Assembly: GCA_017311185.1 (NCBI GenBank)
Contig: JAESUZ010003502.1
Span: 1 to 64,000 of the forward strand
Length of the DNA stretch: 64,000 bases
Direction of reading: 5' to 3'
Origin: Proteles cristata cristata
Lineage: Eukaryota > Chordata > Mammalia > Carnivora > Hyaenidae
Under the pieces are notes generated by a model. The model was not told the DNA's origin. It made no database searches and was given only the letters and a program-made list of their open reading frames with translations. Below, piece after piece: positions 1 through 10,972 of the stretch. The translations under genes were made by a program, and so were the position numbers. The first letter of the stretch is position 1. The number at the start of each line of letters is the position of its first letter.

Positions 1-479
1 GGGGATGAGGGTGGCTGGTCTGGTTAATGTAAAAATGATTGGTGGGCTGTGATCAGGAATAGAACATGATGATCAGTAGGTTTAGGGTTAAAACTCCATC
101 AGAGGTATATATGTTTGGCAGATTAGTGTATGAAGAGAACCAGGGGTTTGGTAGACCAATTAGAAGAATAATTGCTGTAATAGTTCCAACTTAATAGTCT
201 AATATAGGAAATGAATGAAAAGATCTGTGAAATCTTGAGGAGGTATTAGTTATAACATTACTGCTATCTAACACTTTCTATTCTACAGAAATGGGAATTG
301 CATATGTCTTGACCTAATAGAAAGGTCACCTATTGTGAAGAATGAGGGAAAACAAAGAAGTTAGGATGTTGAATATACCATGTCTTCACGACATACAGGA
401 TAGAGTATAATTGAGTATAAGACCATGATAATTATAATTGCTGATTATATTAATTAAAGTTTTATTATGTTGTAATCAC
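1..479. other. Unassigned AT-rich intergenic DNA
   Basis: No reading frame, RNA gene or repeat family was recognised here. The sequence is AT-rich and non-repetitive to the eye. Confidence 0.5.
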
Positions 480-690
480 CACTTAAGTGCTTTACATGTA
501 TCAAGTAATTTAATACTCAGAACAACTTCACAAAATGAGTACTGTTTATCCCCCATTTCACAGAGGAGGAAACTGAGATATAGATACATTAAATCCATGT
601 AAAGTGACACCAAGGTCATGTGCTACTAAGTTGAAAAGCTTGAATTCAAACCCAGGTAGCCTGACCAGTTGACTCTGTCAACTCTATGTT
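480..690 (+). repeat. MIR SINE (ancient)
   Basis: The order of motifs matches the MIR consensus on the plus strand: agtgctttacatgtatc, then a TTTAAT..CAGAACAAC block, then cccatttcacagaggagga, caaggtcatgtg, and ttcaaacccaggtagcctga. MIRs are tRNA-derived SINEs shared by all mammals. The copy is diverged and has no preserved TSD. Confidence 0.8.
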
Positions 691-852
691 ACAACAGCCT
701 CTGTGTATATACCTCTGGGGTATCTGTTGTAAATGAAAGAGAAGAGGGGCCAGATCAACTTGGTTTAATTAGCTATCTTTTCTTTTTATAATCTTAAAGT
801 ATGTTTTTAATTTGTAAAAGAAATTCATACCCATTAAAGCCAATACAGAAGA

Positions 853-1064
853 GGGGCGCATGGGTGGCTCAGCCGGTTGGGTGGCTGACTTCGGCTCAGG
901 TCATGATCTCGCAGTCCGTGAGTTCAAGCTCCATGTCGGGCTCTGTGCTGACAGCTCAGAGCCTGGAGCCTGGTTCAGTCTGTGTCTCCGTATCTCTCTG
1001 ACCCTCCCCCACTCATACTCTATCTCTCTCTGTCTCAAAAAAAAAATAAATGTTAAAAAAAAAA
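853..1064 (+). mobile_element. CAN-SINE (felid SINEC type), complete
   Basis: The element runs from a ggggcgcatgggtggctcag head through gctctgtgctgacagctcag and a CT-rich tract to an A-rich tail. It is flanked by a perfect 13-bp TSD, ccaatacagaaga, at 840-852 and 1065-1077. It depends on LINE-1 machinery for movement. An open frame across it is not a gene. Confidence 0.97.
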
Positions 1065-1286
1065 CCAATACAGAAGATTGTAAAGGAAAAAAAGTGAAAG
1101 TCCCTCCAAGCCATCTTCTCAATGATAATTTAGTGTACACCTTTCCAGGTGTTTCTTGTGCCTGTACAATTTCCATTTACATATAAAGATACTCATATAT
1201 AATTTACTTTCTTTATAGAAAGGATATTAGGCTGTACATATTGATTTTCAACATACTTTTTAACTTAATATAGCTTAGGCATCTTT

Positions 1287-1625
1287 TTTTTTTTTTTTTT
1301 TACTACAAATAGTTTATTGTCAAGTTAGTCTCCATATAACACCCAGTGCTCATCCCCACAAGTGTCCTCCTCCATGCCCATCCCCCCCTCCCCCCACATC
1401 CATCGGTCCTCAGTTTTTCTCAGCATTCAAGAGTCTCTCATGGTTTGCCTCTCTCCCTTTCCCCCACCATTTCCGCCCTTCTTCTCCCCCTTGTTCCTCC
1501 TAATCCTCCTATATATGCAAACATATGATACTTGTCCTTCTCTGCCTGACTTATTTCGCTCAGCATAACACCTTCAAGGTCCATCCATGTTGCTACACAT
1601 GGCCAGATTTCATTGTTTCTCATTG
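1287..1625 (-). mobile_element. Young L1, 5'-truncated 3' end, nested
   Basis: A poly-T at 1283-1302 is followed by the reverse complement of the felid L1 3' UTR and the ORF2 C-terminus (minus-strand frame contains RNNEIWPCVATW and LSEISQAEKDKYH). A 15-bp TSD, agcttaggcatcttt, lies at 1272-1286 and 1626-1640. This is a classic short target-primed insertion. Confidence 0.95.
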
Positions 1626-1816
1626 AGCTTAGGCATCTTTCCATATTATTACATAAATCTACTTCAATTGTTGCTCACATTTTATTTTATAGTATATTTA
1701 TATCAAATTTCTAAAATCAGTGTTATTTTATTGTTTATTTAAAAATAAAATCAATGTTTTTTTACTGGGCACTTAGATTTTTGCAGGTTTTTCCTATTTT
1801 AAGTAATTAAAACCAT

Positions 1817-1877
1817 ATAGATATAGATGGCATAGATATAGATATAGATGCAGATACAGATGTAGATATAGATAGAT
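1817..1877 (+). repeat. Degenerate (ATAGAT)n tract
   Basis: Imperfect repeats of atagat, with substitutions to gcagat and tagat, cover about 60 bp. Confidence 0.85.
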
Positions 1878-2035
1878 GTTGCTGTTTCTGTAGAATGACA
1901 CCTTAGAAGTAAGGTTACTGCATCATTGGGTATGCATATTTCAAATATTCATAGATGTTGCCAAGTAACTATCCCAGATCTCTGCCAATCAACAGTCTCA
2001 TCAGCAATATATGAAGGAGTATGCCCACCCTCCCC

Positions 2036-2286
2036 ACTCTCTCTTTAAGTCTAAGCAATAATAGGTCCAGATGATCACAGTCTGGGATACAGCTGGAGTC
2101 TACTTCATGAGAAACATTCGAAGAATATGTGACTGTTCAACCTGGAAAAGAGAAAATTCAACTTGATATAATTGTGGTCTACCAACATCGGAAAGGTAGA
2201 GGATATAAGCCTAATGAGAATATCTTCAAAAGACAGAAATTTTAGAGAAGCAGATATTTGTCTATTCAATATAAGAGTGCCTTCTA
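2036..2286. other. Unassigned sequence
   Basis: I recognise no repeat or gene here. A 83-codon open frame that crosses into the next SINE is a chance frame. Confidence 0.4.
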
Positions 2287-2438
2287 GGGGCGCTTCGTTG
2301 GCTCAGTCGGTTAAGTGTTCGACTTCAGCTCAGGTCATGATCTCACAGTTCATGGGTACGAGCCCCACTGACATCTCAGAGTCTGGATGCTGTTTCAGAT
2401 TCTGCGTCTCCCTCTTTCTCTGATGTTCCCCCACTCGC

Positions 2439-2470
<32 letters not shown>

Positions 2471-2492
2471 GAAATAAACTTAAAAAAATTTA
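2287..2492 (+). mobile_element. CAN-SINE, diverged
   Basis: Head ggggcgcttcgttggctcag, gtcatgatctcacagttc, a long (CT)n tract at about 2441-2469 and the tail agaaataaacttaaaaaaat. I could not see a convincing TSD. Confidence 0.93.
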
Positions 2493-2693
2493 GAAGAATG
2501 TTTTCTAACAGATTTTCCCTGAGATGGAATAGTATAGATATAGATCTGAGGAAAATGTTCTCCCTGCTGCCAGAGAAAGACAAGCAGAGGTTGAAAGGTC
2601 ATCTGACTGGTAAAGTAAAACTTGTAAGCAGAATTGGATTAGAGAAAGTTGTCTACCTTTATTCTGCCCGGAAAAATTTTTTAGAAACTACAA

Positions 2694-2775
2694 TTTTTAA
2701 TAGTTTATTGTCAAGTTGGTTTCCATATAACACCCAGCGCTCATCCCCACAAGTGCCCTCCTCCACGCCCATTTT
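2694..2775 (-). mobile_element. L1 3'-UTR fragment
   Basis: The sequence tagtttattgtcaagttggt through aagtgccctcctccacgccc is the reverse complement of the last ~80 bp of felid L1. It has no clear TSD, and the right side passes into unrelated sequence (gtgggagagagagaaaggg). Confidence 0.85.
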
Positions 2776-3007
2776 TGAAGTGGGAGAGAGAGAAAGGGAA
2801 CCAAGAGTTCCACTTTCACCCAGAATTTCACTGATTTTTGGTAATAAACCTGGGGCTCCTTGTACTCCTGCATCCCTAAGTGATGGCAGATTTCCAGGAG
2901 GCCAACAGGCATTTGATATGCTGCAGAAAACTTCCACTAACATCTTAGATGTTTTCCCAAACCAGCATTATGGGATAATTTATAAGCCAAATGACTCATC
3001 TTTAATG

Positions 3008-3038
3008 AAACAAACAAACAAACAAACAAACAAACAAA
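3008..3038 (+). repeat. (CAAA)n microsatellite
   Basis: About seven uninterrupted copies of caaa. Confidence 0.95.
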
Positions 3039-3099
3039 GAAAAGCCATTGTCTATACAGAATGGCACAGGGCTGAGTGGGCCTGATTCTCTAAACTAGA

Positions 3100-3215
3100 A
3101 GTCCAACTCTGCTATTGGCTGATTCAGCATCTTGCACAAATCCCTTCAATATTATGGGTCTCACTTTTGCCATATGTACAAAGAAAGGATTGGAATACAT
3201 AATATGTTTCCTCCA
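3100..3215 (-). repeat. MIR-like fragment
   Basis: A short minus-strand MIR pattern: tgcacaaatcccttcaata, ttatgggtctcacttttgcc, atatgtacaaagaaaggatt. Highly diverged. Confidence 0.5.
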
Positions 3216-4149
3216 AAATCTGATGTTCTGTGAAACATCTTTTAGTCATGTTCCCCTCCTCTTTGCTTCTGTGGCATGCTGTCCTGACCTCTATCACTCC
3301 ACTTACAGTTTGTGTTGAAATTCTGTTTACTCATTCTCCCATTAGGCTATGAAATTCTTGGCTTAACACATGTTCTGATAGGCACTCAGTTCAGTATTTA
3401 TTTAAATGAATTTGAATTTTTTATGACACCATGTCTATAAGTCTGTCTCTGGACAAAATTTAAAAATTGATACTACAGAACCCAAGGGGATTCTACTCTT
3501 GACCTCTACCCCTTTCTCCATTAGCTCATCAGAAATGAATAAGTGGAGGCAGGGATCAGTAGAGAAAAGAGGCAGCAGCCTGACAGAGGAATGACTCCTT
3601 GCATCCTCTGACATTATGTTGTTTCTTTTCCCAGCTCCTTTCACCAGTGTGAGCTCAAAGTTCTTTTATCCTTTCAAGTTCCCATGGAATCAGCTGGAAT
3701 CTAATTTCCGAGGGTTCTCATTCAGTGTCTCATCCTTGTGAACCACATTGCTTACAAAGGATTTATGTCTTCTGTGGACGTTTATCTTTTTGCAACATTT
3801 TCCTTGCTAAAACAAAGAGAAGGTTCTCTCTCCATTATGTTCTTTGGCTCATTCTCTACCCAGCCCAGCATCAGGATTCCTGGTAGGAAGCATAGGCCAA
3901 GGCCTGCCCTTTCCTCATGCTCTTTTGAGACACCAGATGTAAAGCAAGTGGTGACAGCAGCACTAGTTCCCTGTACTTTAGGATCTGGCTGGAGATAATG
4001 GCCAGCTGGGGTAGATTTCATTTATATTTAGACTTGTTCCAACCACAAAATTAACAGAAAAATAAATAAAGATGGAAGGACAGATATTAGAGAGCACATT
4101 TTGAGGAGAGAAACATTTCATGTCTGTTTACCTTCTAATTTTGGAGCCT
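3216..4149. other. Unassigned sequence
   Basis: No gene or repeat family was recognised. Short frames on either strand lack family similarity. Confidence 0.4.
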
Positions 4150-4242
4150 GGCCGATCTTACCTACATAGTAATCCCCTCCCACATAGTCCTGAATACTGC
4201 ACAATGGGAGGGGGTCAAAAAATGTATCATGAATTGTTTTAG

Positions 4243-5432
4243 ATATTTAGGTGCTTCCATATTCTTGAAATAGGCCTGGAGAGCAATGTGCTTTTCTCTT
4301 AGGACTGCCTTTGTCGCATCCCATAGTTTTTGGATTCTTGTGTTTTCATTTTCATTTGTTTCCATATATTTTTTAATTTCATTTCTAATTTCATGATTGG
4401 CCCATTCATTCTTTGTAGTCTGTTTTTTTTAATTTTTTAATGTTTTATTTATTTCTAGGAGAGAGAGGGAGACAGCATGAGCAGGGGAGGGTCAGAGAGA
4501 GAGGGAGTCACAGACTCTGAAACAGGCTCCAGGCTCTGAGCTGGCAGTCAGCGCAGAGCCCGACGCGGGGCTCGAAACCACGAACAGCGAGATCATGACC
4601 TAAGCGAAAGTTGGACACTTAACCGACTAAGCCACCCAGGCACCCCTGTAGGGTGTTTTTTAACCGCCATGTTTTTGGAGGTTTTCCAGACTTCTTCCTG
4701 TAATTGATTTCAAGTTTTAAAGCATTGTGATCTGACATTGTGCATGGTATGATCTCAATTCTTTAATGTTTATTGAGGGCTGCTTTATGTCCCAGTATGG
4801 GATCTATCTTGGAGAATATCCCATGTGCACTTGAGAAGAAAGTAAATTCCCTGCCCTCAGGATGTAAAGTTCTAAATATATCCATCAGATCCATCTGGTC
4901 CAATATGTCTTTCAAGTCCATTATTTGTTTAGTGATTTTCTGTCTGGTTGACCTATCCATTGCTGTAAGTGGAGTTTAAAGTCCCTTGCTATTAGCACAT
5001 TCTTATCTATAAGCTTGTTTCTGTTTATAATTAATTGTTTTACATATTTAGGTGCTTCCCTATTCCGTGCGTAGACATTTATGATTGTTAGTTCTTCCTG
5101 ATGGATGGACCCTGTAATTATTATGTAGTGCCCTTCTTCATCTCTTGTGATTGTCTTTAGTTTAAAGTCCAGTTTGTCTGATATAAGTATCGCTACTCCG
5201 GCTTTCTTTTGATTTCCCGTAGCATGATAGATATTTCTCCATCCCCTTACTTTTAATCTGAAAGTATCTTCCAGTCTAAAATGAGTTTCTTGTAGATAGC
5301 ATATACATGGATTTTGTTTTTTATCCATTCTGCTACCCTATGTCTTTTGATGGGAGCATTCAGCCCATTTCCGTTCAGTGTCATTATTGAAATATGTGGG
5401 TTTAGAGTCTTTGTATCTTTTGTAGGGTTCAT
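4243..5432 (-). pseudogene. L1 ORF2 (partial, broken)
   Basis: ORF2p normally supplies endonuclease and reverse transcriptase for target-primed integration. Only the N-terminal endonuclease region and a little beyond remain. The minus-strand translation shows CYLQETHFRLEDTFRL, WRNIYHATGNQKKAGVAIL and LTIINVYARN, then (after frame breaks) ITKQIMDLKDILDQMDLMDI and [17 protein letters not shown]. The frame is interrupted by stops and by a SINE. The start is the ATG complementary to 5430-5432, matching MNPT.. in the better copies. There is no RT motif. Not functional. Confidence 0.88.
4419..4646 (-). mobile_element. CAN-SINE nested in L1 ORF2
   Basis: Reverse-strand SINE of the 'gctggcagtcagc' (sense gctgactgccagctc) subtype. 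It ends at ccacccaggcacccc, with L1 sequence on both sides. The TSD is short (tgtag at 4414-4418 and 4647-4651). Confidence 0.93.
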
Positions 5433-5478
5433 GTTTGTGGTGATGTCTCTGGTATCTTTGTTCCTTGCAACCTTTCCT

Positions 5479-6369
5479 TCAGAGCGTCCCCCTCAGGATT
5501 TCTTGTAGGTCTGGCTTAGTGGTGACAAATTCTTTCAATTTCTGTTTATTTGGAAAGGTTTTTATCTCTCCTTCTATTTTGAATGACAGGCTTGTGGATA
5601 GAGAATTCTTGGCTGCATATTTTTACTGTTCATCACGTTGAAGATTTCCTGCCATTCCTTTCTGGCCTGCCAAGGTTCAGTAGATAGGTCTGTCACCACT
5701 CTGATAAGTTTCCCTTTGTATGTTAAGGCCCTTTTCTCCCTCACTGCTTTCCAAATTCTTTCCTTGTCCTTATATGTTGCCAGTTTCACTATGGTATGCC
5801 GTGCAGAAGATCGATTCAAGTTACGTCTGAGGGGAGTCCTCTGAAACTCTTGTATTTCCACATTTACTTCCTTCCCTAGGTCGGAGAAGTTCTCTGCTAT
5901 AACTTGTTCCAGGACTCCTTCAGCACCTTTCCCTCTCTCTTCCTCTTCTGGGATTCCTATGTATGGGTATTTTTGCGTTTGACCGTATCGCTGATCTCTC
6001 GAATTCTTCTTTCCTGTTCCTGGATCAGTTTGTCTCTTTTTTTGTCAGCTTCTTGTTTTTATATCATGGTGTCTTCTAAATCACTTATTCTCCTTTCTGC
6101 CTCTTCAATCCGTGCATTGGAGGCCTCTAATTTATTATGTAATCATTTATCGGATTTTTAAATTCTTCGTGCCTATTTTTATTTTCCATTCTGTCTGTAG
6201 CCATAGTTTCTTTGATGTTCCCTATGCTTTTTTCAAGCCCAGCTGTTAATTTTAACATTATTATTCTAAAAGCTTGTTCACTTATGCTGCTGATATCTAT
6301 TTCGAGCAGTTCATTAGCTGTCATTTCTTCTTGGAGTTGCTTTGGAGGAGAGCTCTTTCGTTTCATCAT
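5479..6369 (-). pseudogene. L1 ORF1 (broken)
   Basis: ORF1p is the L1 RNA-binding chaperone that forms trimers through a coiled coil. The start is MMKRKSSPPKQLQEEM at 6369, and the C-terminal part (QRTPLRRNLNRSSARH.., YKDKERIWKA, LSTEPWQARKEWQEIFN) lies in 5574-5861. The full length matches the roughly 297-residue copy at 61100. Stops and frame changes in the middle (about 5861-6127) and near the end make it a pseudogene. Confidence 0.88.
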
Positions 6370-8198
6370 TTTAGTTAGGTTTCTGGCTCTTGTTAGTTTT
6401 AAAGACCTGTTATGCTCTCTGCACCTATGAGCGCTGCTGTATCCAAGAAGACTCTTTGACTGTCCAGGGCCTATCCTTTCAGAGAGTGTTTTTTGAATGG
6501 TATCTCTTGGTCTCTCTTGTTGGGACCGTGGTTATTTTATTTTCCTATTCGTAGTGATATTTGGGACTCTCCACCTTGTGTACTTTTGCTTGTTTCTTGA
6601 GGTAGCCCTGGAGAAGAAAACAGACAGACAAACACACAGGGAGCATGAGCACACAAACGCACAGGCTAAATCAACTAACATGCAAAGTGGGTGGGAAAAC
6701 GAAAATGTTAAGAGAAAAGATGGAGGAGGGAGGACGAACAATAGAGAGTATAAAATACATAAAAGAGTCAAAAAGGAGAAAATAAAAGGAAAAAAGAAGA
6801 AAACTGATGGACAAAGAACGGTTTAAAGCATATAACCGGATATCCCAGCTACAGTTAAATCGCCATGTGTACGCAGTGCTGGTTGAAGAGCATAGAGAAG
6901 GAGAGGGAAGACAAGGAGGGGATGAGGCAAAATTGGAAATAGAATGAACAGGCAGAAGGGATACGAAGCTTTTTCCAAAGAGGTAAAGGGTCAAATATGG
7001 TTGGATAGGTGAGAGAAGGACGCTGGTGTTATCCAGAGAAACTATATAGTCTAATTACTCCTGAGAGGAAGAGATGAAAATGTCGCTAGGTGTAGAATTT
7101 ACATCTACAGAATGGATTCGTTGTGACTGTTTAAGCAAGCCAGTGAGTGGAGTTAATCAGGTCAGTTTTCTGTGGAAAAAAGAAAGAAAAGAGGAAAAAA
7201 AAAAAGGGATGAGGGCAGCTCTAAAGCAGGGATGGGCGTGGCATGATCCAATGCCTCAGGCGGGAGTTCTGCCTTGGCGGTTGTAGGAGGATAGTGTCGG
7301 TGCTCCAATCCCTTCTTGAACCAAGCACTGCACCTCGCTTTTTTGGGCGTGTAAACTCCCCGTACTGGGGGCGCAGCCAAAGTTAGTTTCACTTTTCAGC
7401 CCGGTCCAGTCCCAGTCTCCAAATCCCAGTCTGAGCGCCCTGCTGAAACTGCCTTAGACACAACTTCCCATGTAACCCCCTCGGGGCAATTCCAGGCCTC
7501 CTGCCTGGTTCTGGGGGGTGGAGTCAGAATTGCTGCTTCCTTCTCTGGGTCGGGCTGGCGAGCGTTGGCGGGGGCTTGCTTGCTAGGTGCGCCAAGCCGG
7601 GCCCGTTGGAGTGAGGAAAACCAGGTCTGATCACCTGAAACGCAAACTCACTGGCAAATCTCCCAATTTTTAGCTCTTTGCCTTCCCTCTACAGTTCCAG
7701 CCTGCCAGAAGTGAGGACGCCGGGTGTCCGTGCACAGCTCTTCCAGGGGACCAAGCCCGCAGGGAGGACAATGAGGTCAGGCGCACCGCTACTCTAGAAG
7801 TCCAGCCAGCCAAGAGCCAGTACAAAGAAGCAGTCCACGCGCTCAGTCCCTCAGGGACCAGTTGGCGCAAGGGGACCTGGCTTGCAGGTATTTGGTGCGC
7901 AGCATGTTTCTATGCCCTGAGCGGAGGTTTTTCCCCCCGAGTGGAGGTTTTTCTGTTTCGGACTCTCTCTTTTCCCCCTCTCACTCCCCACAGAAAGGAT
8001 CGCCTCCGACCCTGGAGTCTCCGATCCCGGCCCGATTTTATCTTCCACAGCTTGCACTCACGTTAGACGGCTTTCTCAGTGGATTCTGCATCCTTTTTCT
8101 CCCAGTCTCTCAGGTTTCGTAAGGTTTCCAATGGCTTCAGATCTTTTCCGTGTGAGGTATGTGTGCGAGTGCAAGTATGGAGCTCCTTACTTCTCCCA
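6370..8198 (-). promoter_or_regulatory. L1 5' UTR / internal promoter region (complete)
   Basis: About 1.8 kb upstream of ORF1, matching the 5' UTR at 59147-61099. On the minus strand it contains a donor GTGAGTGC near 8062-8070 and an acceptor CTTCTCCAG|GGCTACC near 6604-6620, in the same relative positions as in the young copy. The L1 promoter acts within this region. The short open frames here (for example near 6497-6826 and 7862-8122) are not supported as genes. Confidence 0.8.
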
Positions 8199-9342
8199 AG
8201 TGATGCATTTTGTGTTCTATAAAAATCAATAAGACAATACCAGATTTTAAAAGTTTGTGAATAAAAATAATACATGATGTCATTAGAAAACGTATTTATC
8301 TGCCTAAAGGGGAAAGAATGACTTAGTTAAAACTTATTCAGTTGTTTGAGTATGTCATGGGAGAATGTTTGAATCTGGAAGATAAGGGATCATTATGGAT
8401 AGAGAAACACAAGGTGACAGAACGATCCTAGTTGCCAGTATCTATTCAGGAAAATCTAAGCAACCACCAGAATCTCAAGGATCTTCAAGACACTAGAAAA
8501 AGTGTTTTTAAGAGATAAAATAGTCTTAATAAAATGTGCCTAAATTCCTCTCTCTCTCTCTCTCTCGCCTGGCTCTTTGCTCATTAAATAAACTTCTCAT
8601 CTGCTTAATAATTTGACTTTGCATAAGGTGAAAGTATTCCCTTGCAATTTCTTTTCTGTATTATGTCCTCCTTTCACTCCACACTCTCACTGATAATTAT
8701 CTCTATTGCCACAGTTTCCACTTCTTCTTATAACTAATTAATCAGAAATCTCTAGCTCTAGTTTAGTTCCTTATCCTCAACTCCAAATCCTTTGTCCAAA
8801 CTTCTCTTACTGTATGCCTCCAATCCCAACATAACCTTAAAATGCAATATGTTAAAAAACAGTGGATTAGGTAAGGTCCCAAGCCAAAGCCCACAGCACA
8901 TTCAATGTAGAATTATTTGATTCAAGGTTGCTGTTTTGTTTTACAAAGATACTATTTACAAAGGGGCTGATGTAGGGTGTTGAGGAACAACATGGAATCA
9001 GGGCACTATGACAAATTAGCAGCCCTTGAGCGTTATCACCCCTAGGGGAGGACTAAGGGAGGGAGCAGTTGCTAGAATCAGGAAGAAGATACAGTTCTAC
9101 AGTTCTGTTGACTAGGACACCTTGAAAGGAGCAGTGTTTTTCAGCAGAGCGATACATACAGCCCCGGGCAAGTTCTCAGAGAAAAAATCAAGGGAATAAT
9201 AATTATATCTCACTGTTTTTCATTCAGTTTTCTGATAGTGACTCCTGTTGGCTGCAACCAGAAGACATGGCAGCCCAGAAACAAAATTCTTTCATGTCAG
9301 CCTTAATGGAATTTGATTTTGAAGAGGAAATAGAAGATATCT
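8199..9342. other. Unassigned sequence with a short (CT)n
   Basis: No gene or named repeat was recognised. A short (CT)n run lies at about 8549-8567, followed by a TTAAATAAAC motif. Confidence 0.4.
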
Positions 9343-9449
9343 GGCATGTATGTGTTTTTGTGTATGCACATGTGCACATTACATGTGTATCTGTATATGT
9401 GTATGTATGTATATATATATGTATATATATACATACACACACACACTCT
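9343..9449 (+). repeat. TG/TA-rich microsatellite
   Basis: Alternating pyrimidine-purine sequence: tgtatgtgtt..., gtatgtatgtatatatatat, then acacacacac. The open frames with repeated Y, I and C residues in this region are low-complexity artefacts. Confidence 0.9.
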
Positions 9450-9460
9450 CTAATACTATT

Positions 9461-9683
9461 TTGTTTTTAAATTTTTTTAAATGCTTTATTATTTCTGAGA
9501 GAGATAGAGAGACAGCATGTGCAGGGGAGGGTCAGAGAGAGAGGGAGACAGAATCTGAAGCAGGCTCCAGGCTCTGAACTAGTTGTCAGCACAGAGCACG
9601 ACATGGGGCTCGAACCCACAAATCATGAGATCATGACCTGAGCCAAAGTCGGAAGCTTAACCGACTGAGCCACCCACGTGCCC
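9461..9683 (-). mobile_element. CAN-SINE, complete
   Basis: Reverse-strand SINE from its poly-T/AT tail to cacccacgtgcc. A perfect 15-bp TSD, ctctctaatactatt, lies at 9446-9460 and 9684-9698. Confidence 0.97.
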
Positions 9684-9850
9684 CTCTCTAATACTATTCT
9701 TACTACCCATCCTACATCAAAAAGACACCATACTGTAGAATGCACATCAGGACTTGCTTAACCAATATCAGGGCCCTCAAAGAAAGAATACAGCGATCCC
9801 AAAGTGAGCCTTATAAAATAGTATTTTATATGATTTAATAAGTATAAAAA

Positions 9851-10052
9851 TGGGGGAACCTGACTAGCTCTGTTGGTTAAGCATCTGACTCTTGATTTCA
9901 ACTCAAGCCATGATATCATGTTTTGTGAGTTGAAACCCCTCATTGAGCTCTGCATTGACAGTGCAATCCCTGCTAAAGATTCTCTCTCCCCCTCTCTCTC
10001 TGCACCCCCCATGTTTGCACCCTCTCTTTCTCTCTCAAAATAAATAAATAAA
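9851..10052 (+). mobile_element. Older CAN-SINE
   Basis: Diverged plus-strand copy: gggggaacctgactagctct, ggttaagcatctgactcttg, ccatgatatcatg, a CT-rich tract, and tail caaaataaataaataaac. It lacks the felid-specific gctgacagctcagagcc block, so it looks like an older carnivore-wide subfamily. Confidence 0.85.
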
Positions 10053-10299
10053 CAAAACAAATTAACAAAAAGAAAAATGGACTTTGTGATTAGGTAAGTT
10101 TGAAAAATACTAGGTGAAACAGAGTTTATCAGTGTTCTATACTTTAGGACTTTCAAGACTTTCTGTGTAATATTCTAATAGACTTTGTAAATCTCTAAGA
10201 GAAATATATAATATTTAACATTTCAAAGAATTTGGCTATGAAATCTCCTTTTGCAGAGGAGTTCATAGAACTAATGTTACAAACAATACACTTTGAGGA

Positions 10300-10465
10300 A
10301 TTTTGGCCTAATCTAATCCCCCCATATGACAAATTTTAAAAATGAATTTCAGAGAAGAGAATGAGGTTTTTCCTAAGGTCCCAAGGTGGCCCAATGAGAG
10401 GGTCAGAACTCAAACCCAGAACTCAGGCATCTATGTTCTACTGTTTTTTGGAGCATATCACATAC
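10300..10465 (+). repeat. MIR fragment
   Basis: Matches the 3' half of MIR: caaattttaaaaatgaa.., tcctaaggtcccaaggtgg, agaactcaaacccagaactc, aggcatctatgttctactg. Confidence 0.6.
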
Positions 10466-10972
10466 CCTTACTAACTTAAGGACAGCATATTATTATTTTA
10501 TTTTCTATGAATTTAACTAAACCATTTTTGGATTTAAATTCAATTTCTACTTTATACTACCAATTGGGATAACAATTACTTAAAATTGCTATGTTCTGTG
10601 TAAAATATCACTTTCTTATTTGACTTAAAATGATCTTTTTCAACCTTTAAGGAAGAATTTCCAAGATTTCTTATTCTTCATTTTATAAACAAGACTATTT
10701 CCCCACTCTTCAAGTCTTTCATGATGATGGTCTTTGGTATTTATGGTCTCCCAGTCTCTATCTTTTTATCATGAAAGCACATGGAATTAGGAATTAGGAG
10801 TGGCAATAAGGCACTACTAAAGCACTGCTAATGAGCTCTACAGTAATGTTGAGCAGGTCATATTTGTGGTCCTCAATTCCCTGATCTTTAAAATTACAGT
10901 AACAGGGGCTGGCAAATGGCCTGGTAGATGCTCAGATGCTGTTTTAGAATTTATAATTTAGAAGTCTTAGGC
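10466..10972. other. Unassigned sequence
   Basis: No gene or repeat was recognised. AT-rich. Confidence 0.4.

Larger units (their letters stand above)
1078..2035 (-). repeat. Ancient LINE-like repeat, interrupted by a young L1 end
   Basis: Diverged sequence on both sides of the nested element at 1287-1625 resembles a common old mammalian repeat: ttaggcatctttccatatta, then tactgcatcattgggtatgc, then gatgttgccaag and catcagcaatatatg. I recognise the pattern (old L1 or HAL1-like, minus strand) but not the exact family. Boundaries are approximate. Confidence 0.4.
4230..8198 (-). mobile_element. L1, 5' end intact, 3' end missing
   Basis: Minus-strand felid L1. The right end at about 8198 matches the L1 start (sense gagaagtaaggagctcc..). 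The 5' UTR covers about 6370-8198, ORF1 5479-6369, and ORF2 from 5432 down to about 4243, in the region after the endonuclease domain. The reverse transcriptase domain, C-terminus, 3' UTR and poly-A are absent. Normal target-primed truncation removes the 5' end, so this copy was probably cut by a later deletion or recombination. A SINE is nested at 4419-4646. The 5' UTR keeps the GTGAGT donor and TTCTCCAG acceptor discussed in the findings. Confidence 0.9.

Noticed and set aside
853..1064. tRNA-like head with A- and B-box motifs (also in every other SINE)
   Set aside because: These are SINE heads, not tRNA genes. They cannot form the acceptor stem and continue into the SINE body.
2387..3085. 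232-codon plus-strand open frame
   Set aside because: It runs through a SINE (CT)n tract, an L1 3'-UTR fragment and a (CAAA)n tract. The composition is that of repeats, with no family similarity.
8549..8567. (CT)n followed by TTAAATAAAC as a possible SINE tail
   Set aside because: No SINE head or body lies upstream, so it is recorded only as a simple repeat within unassigned DNA.
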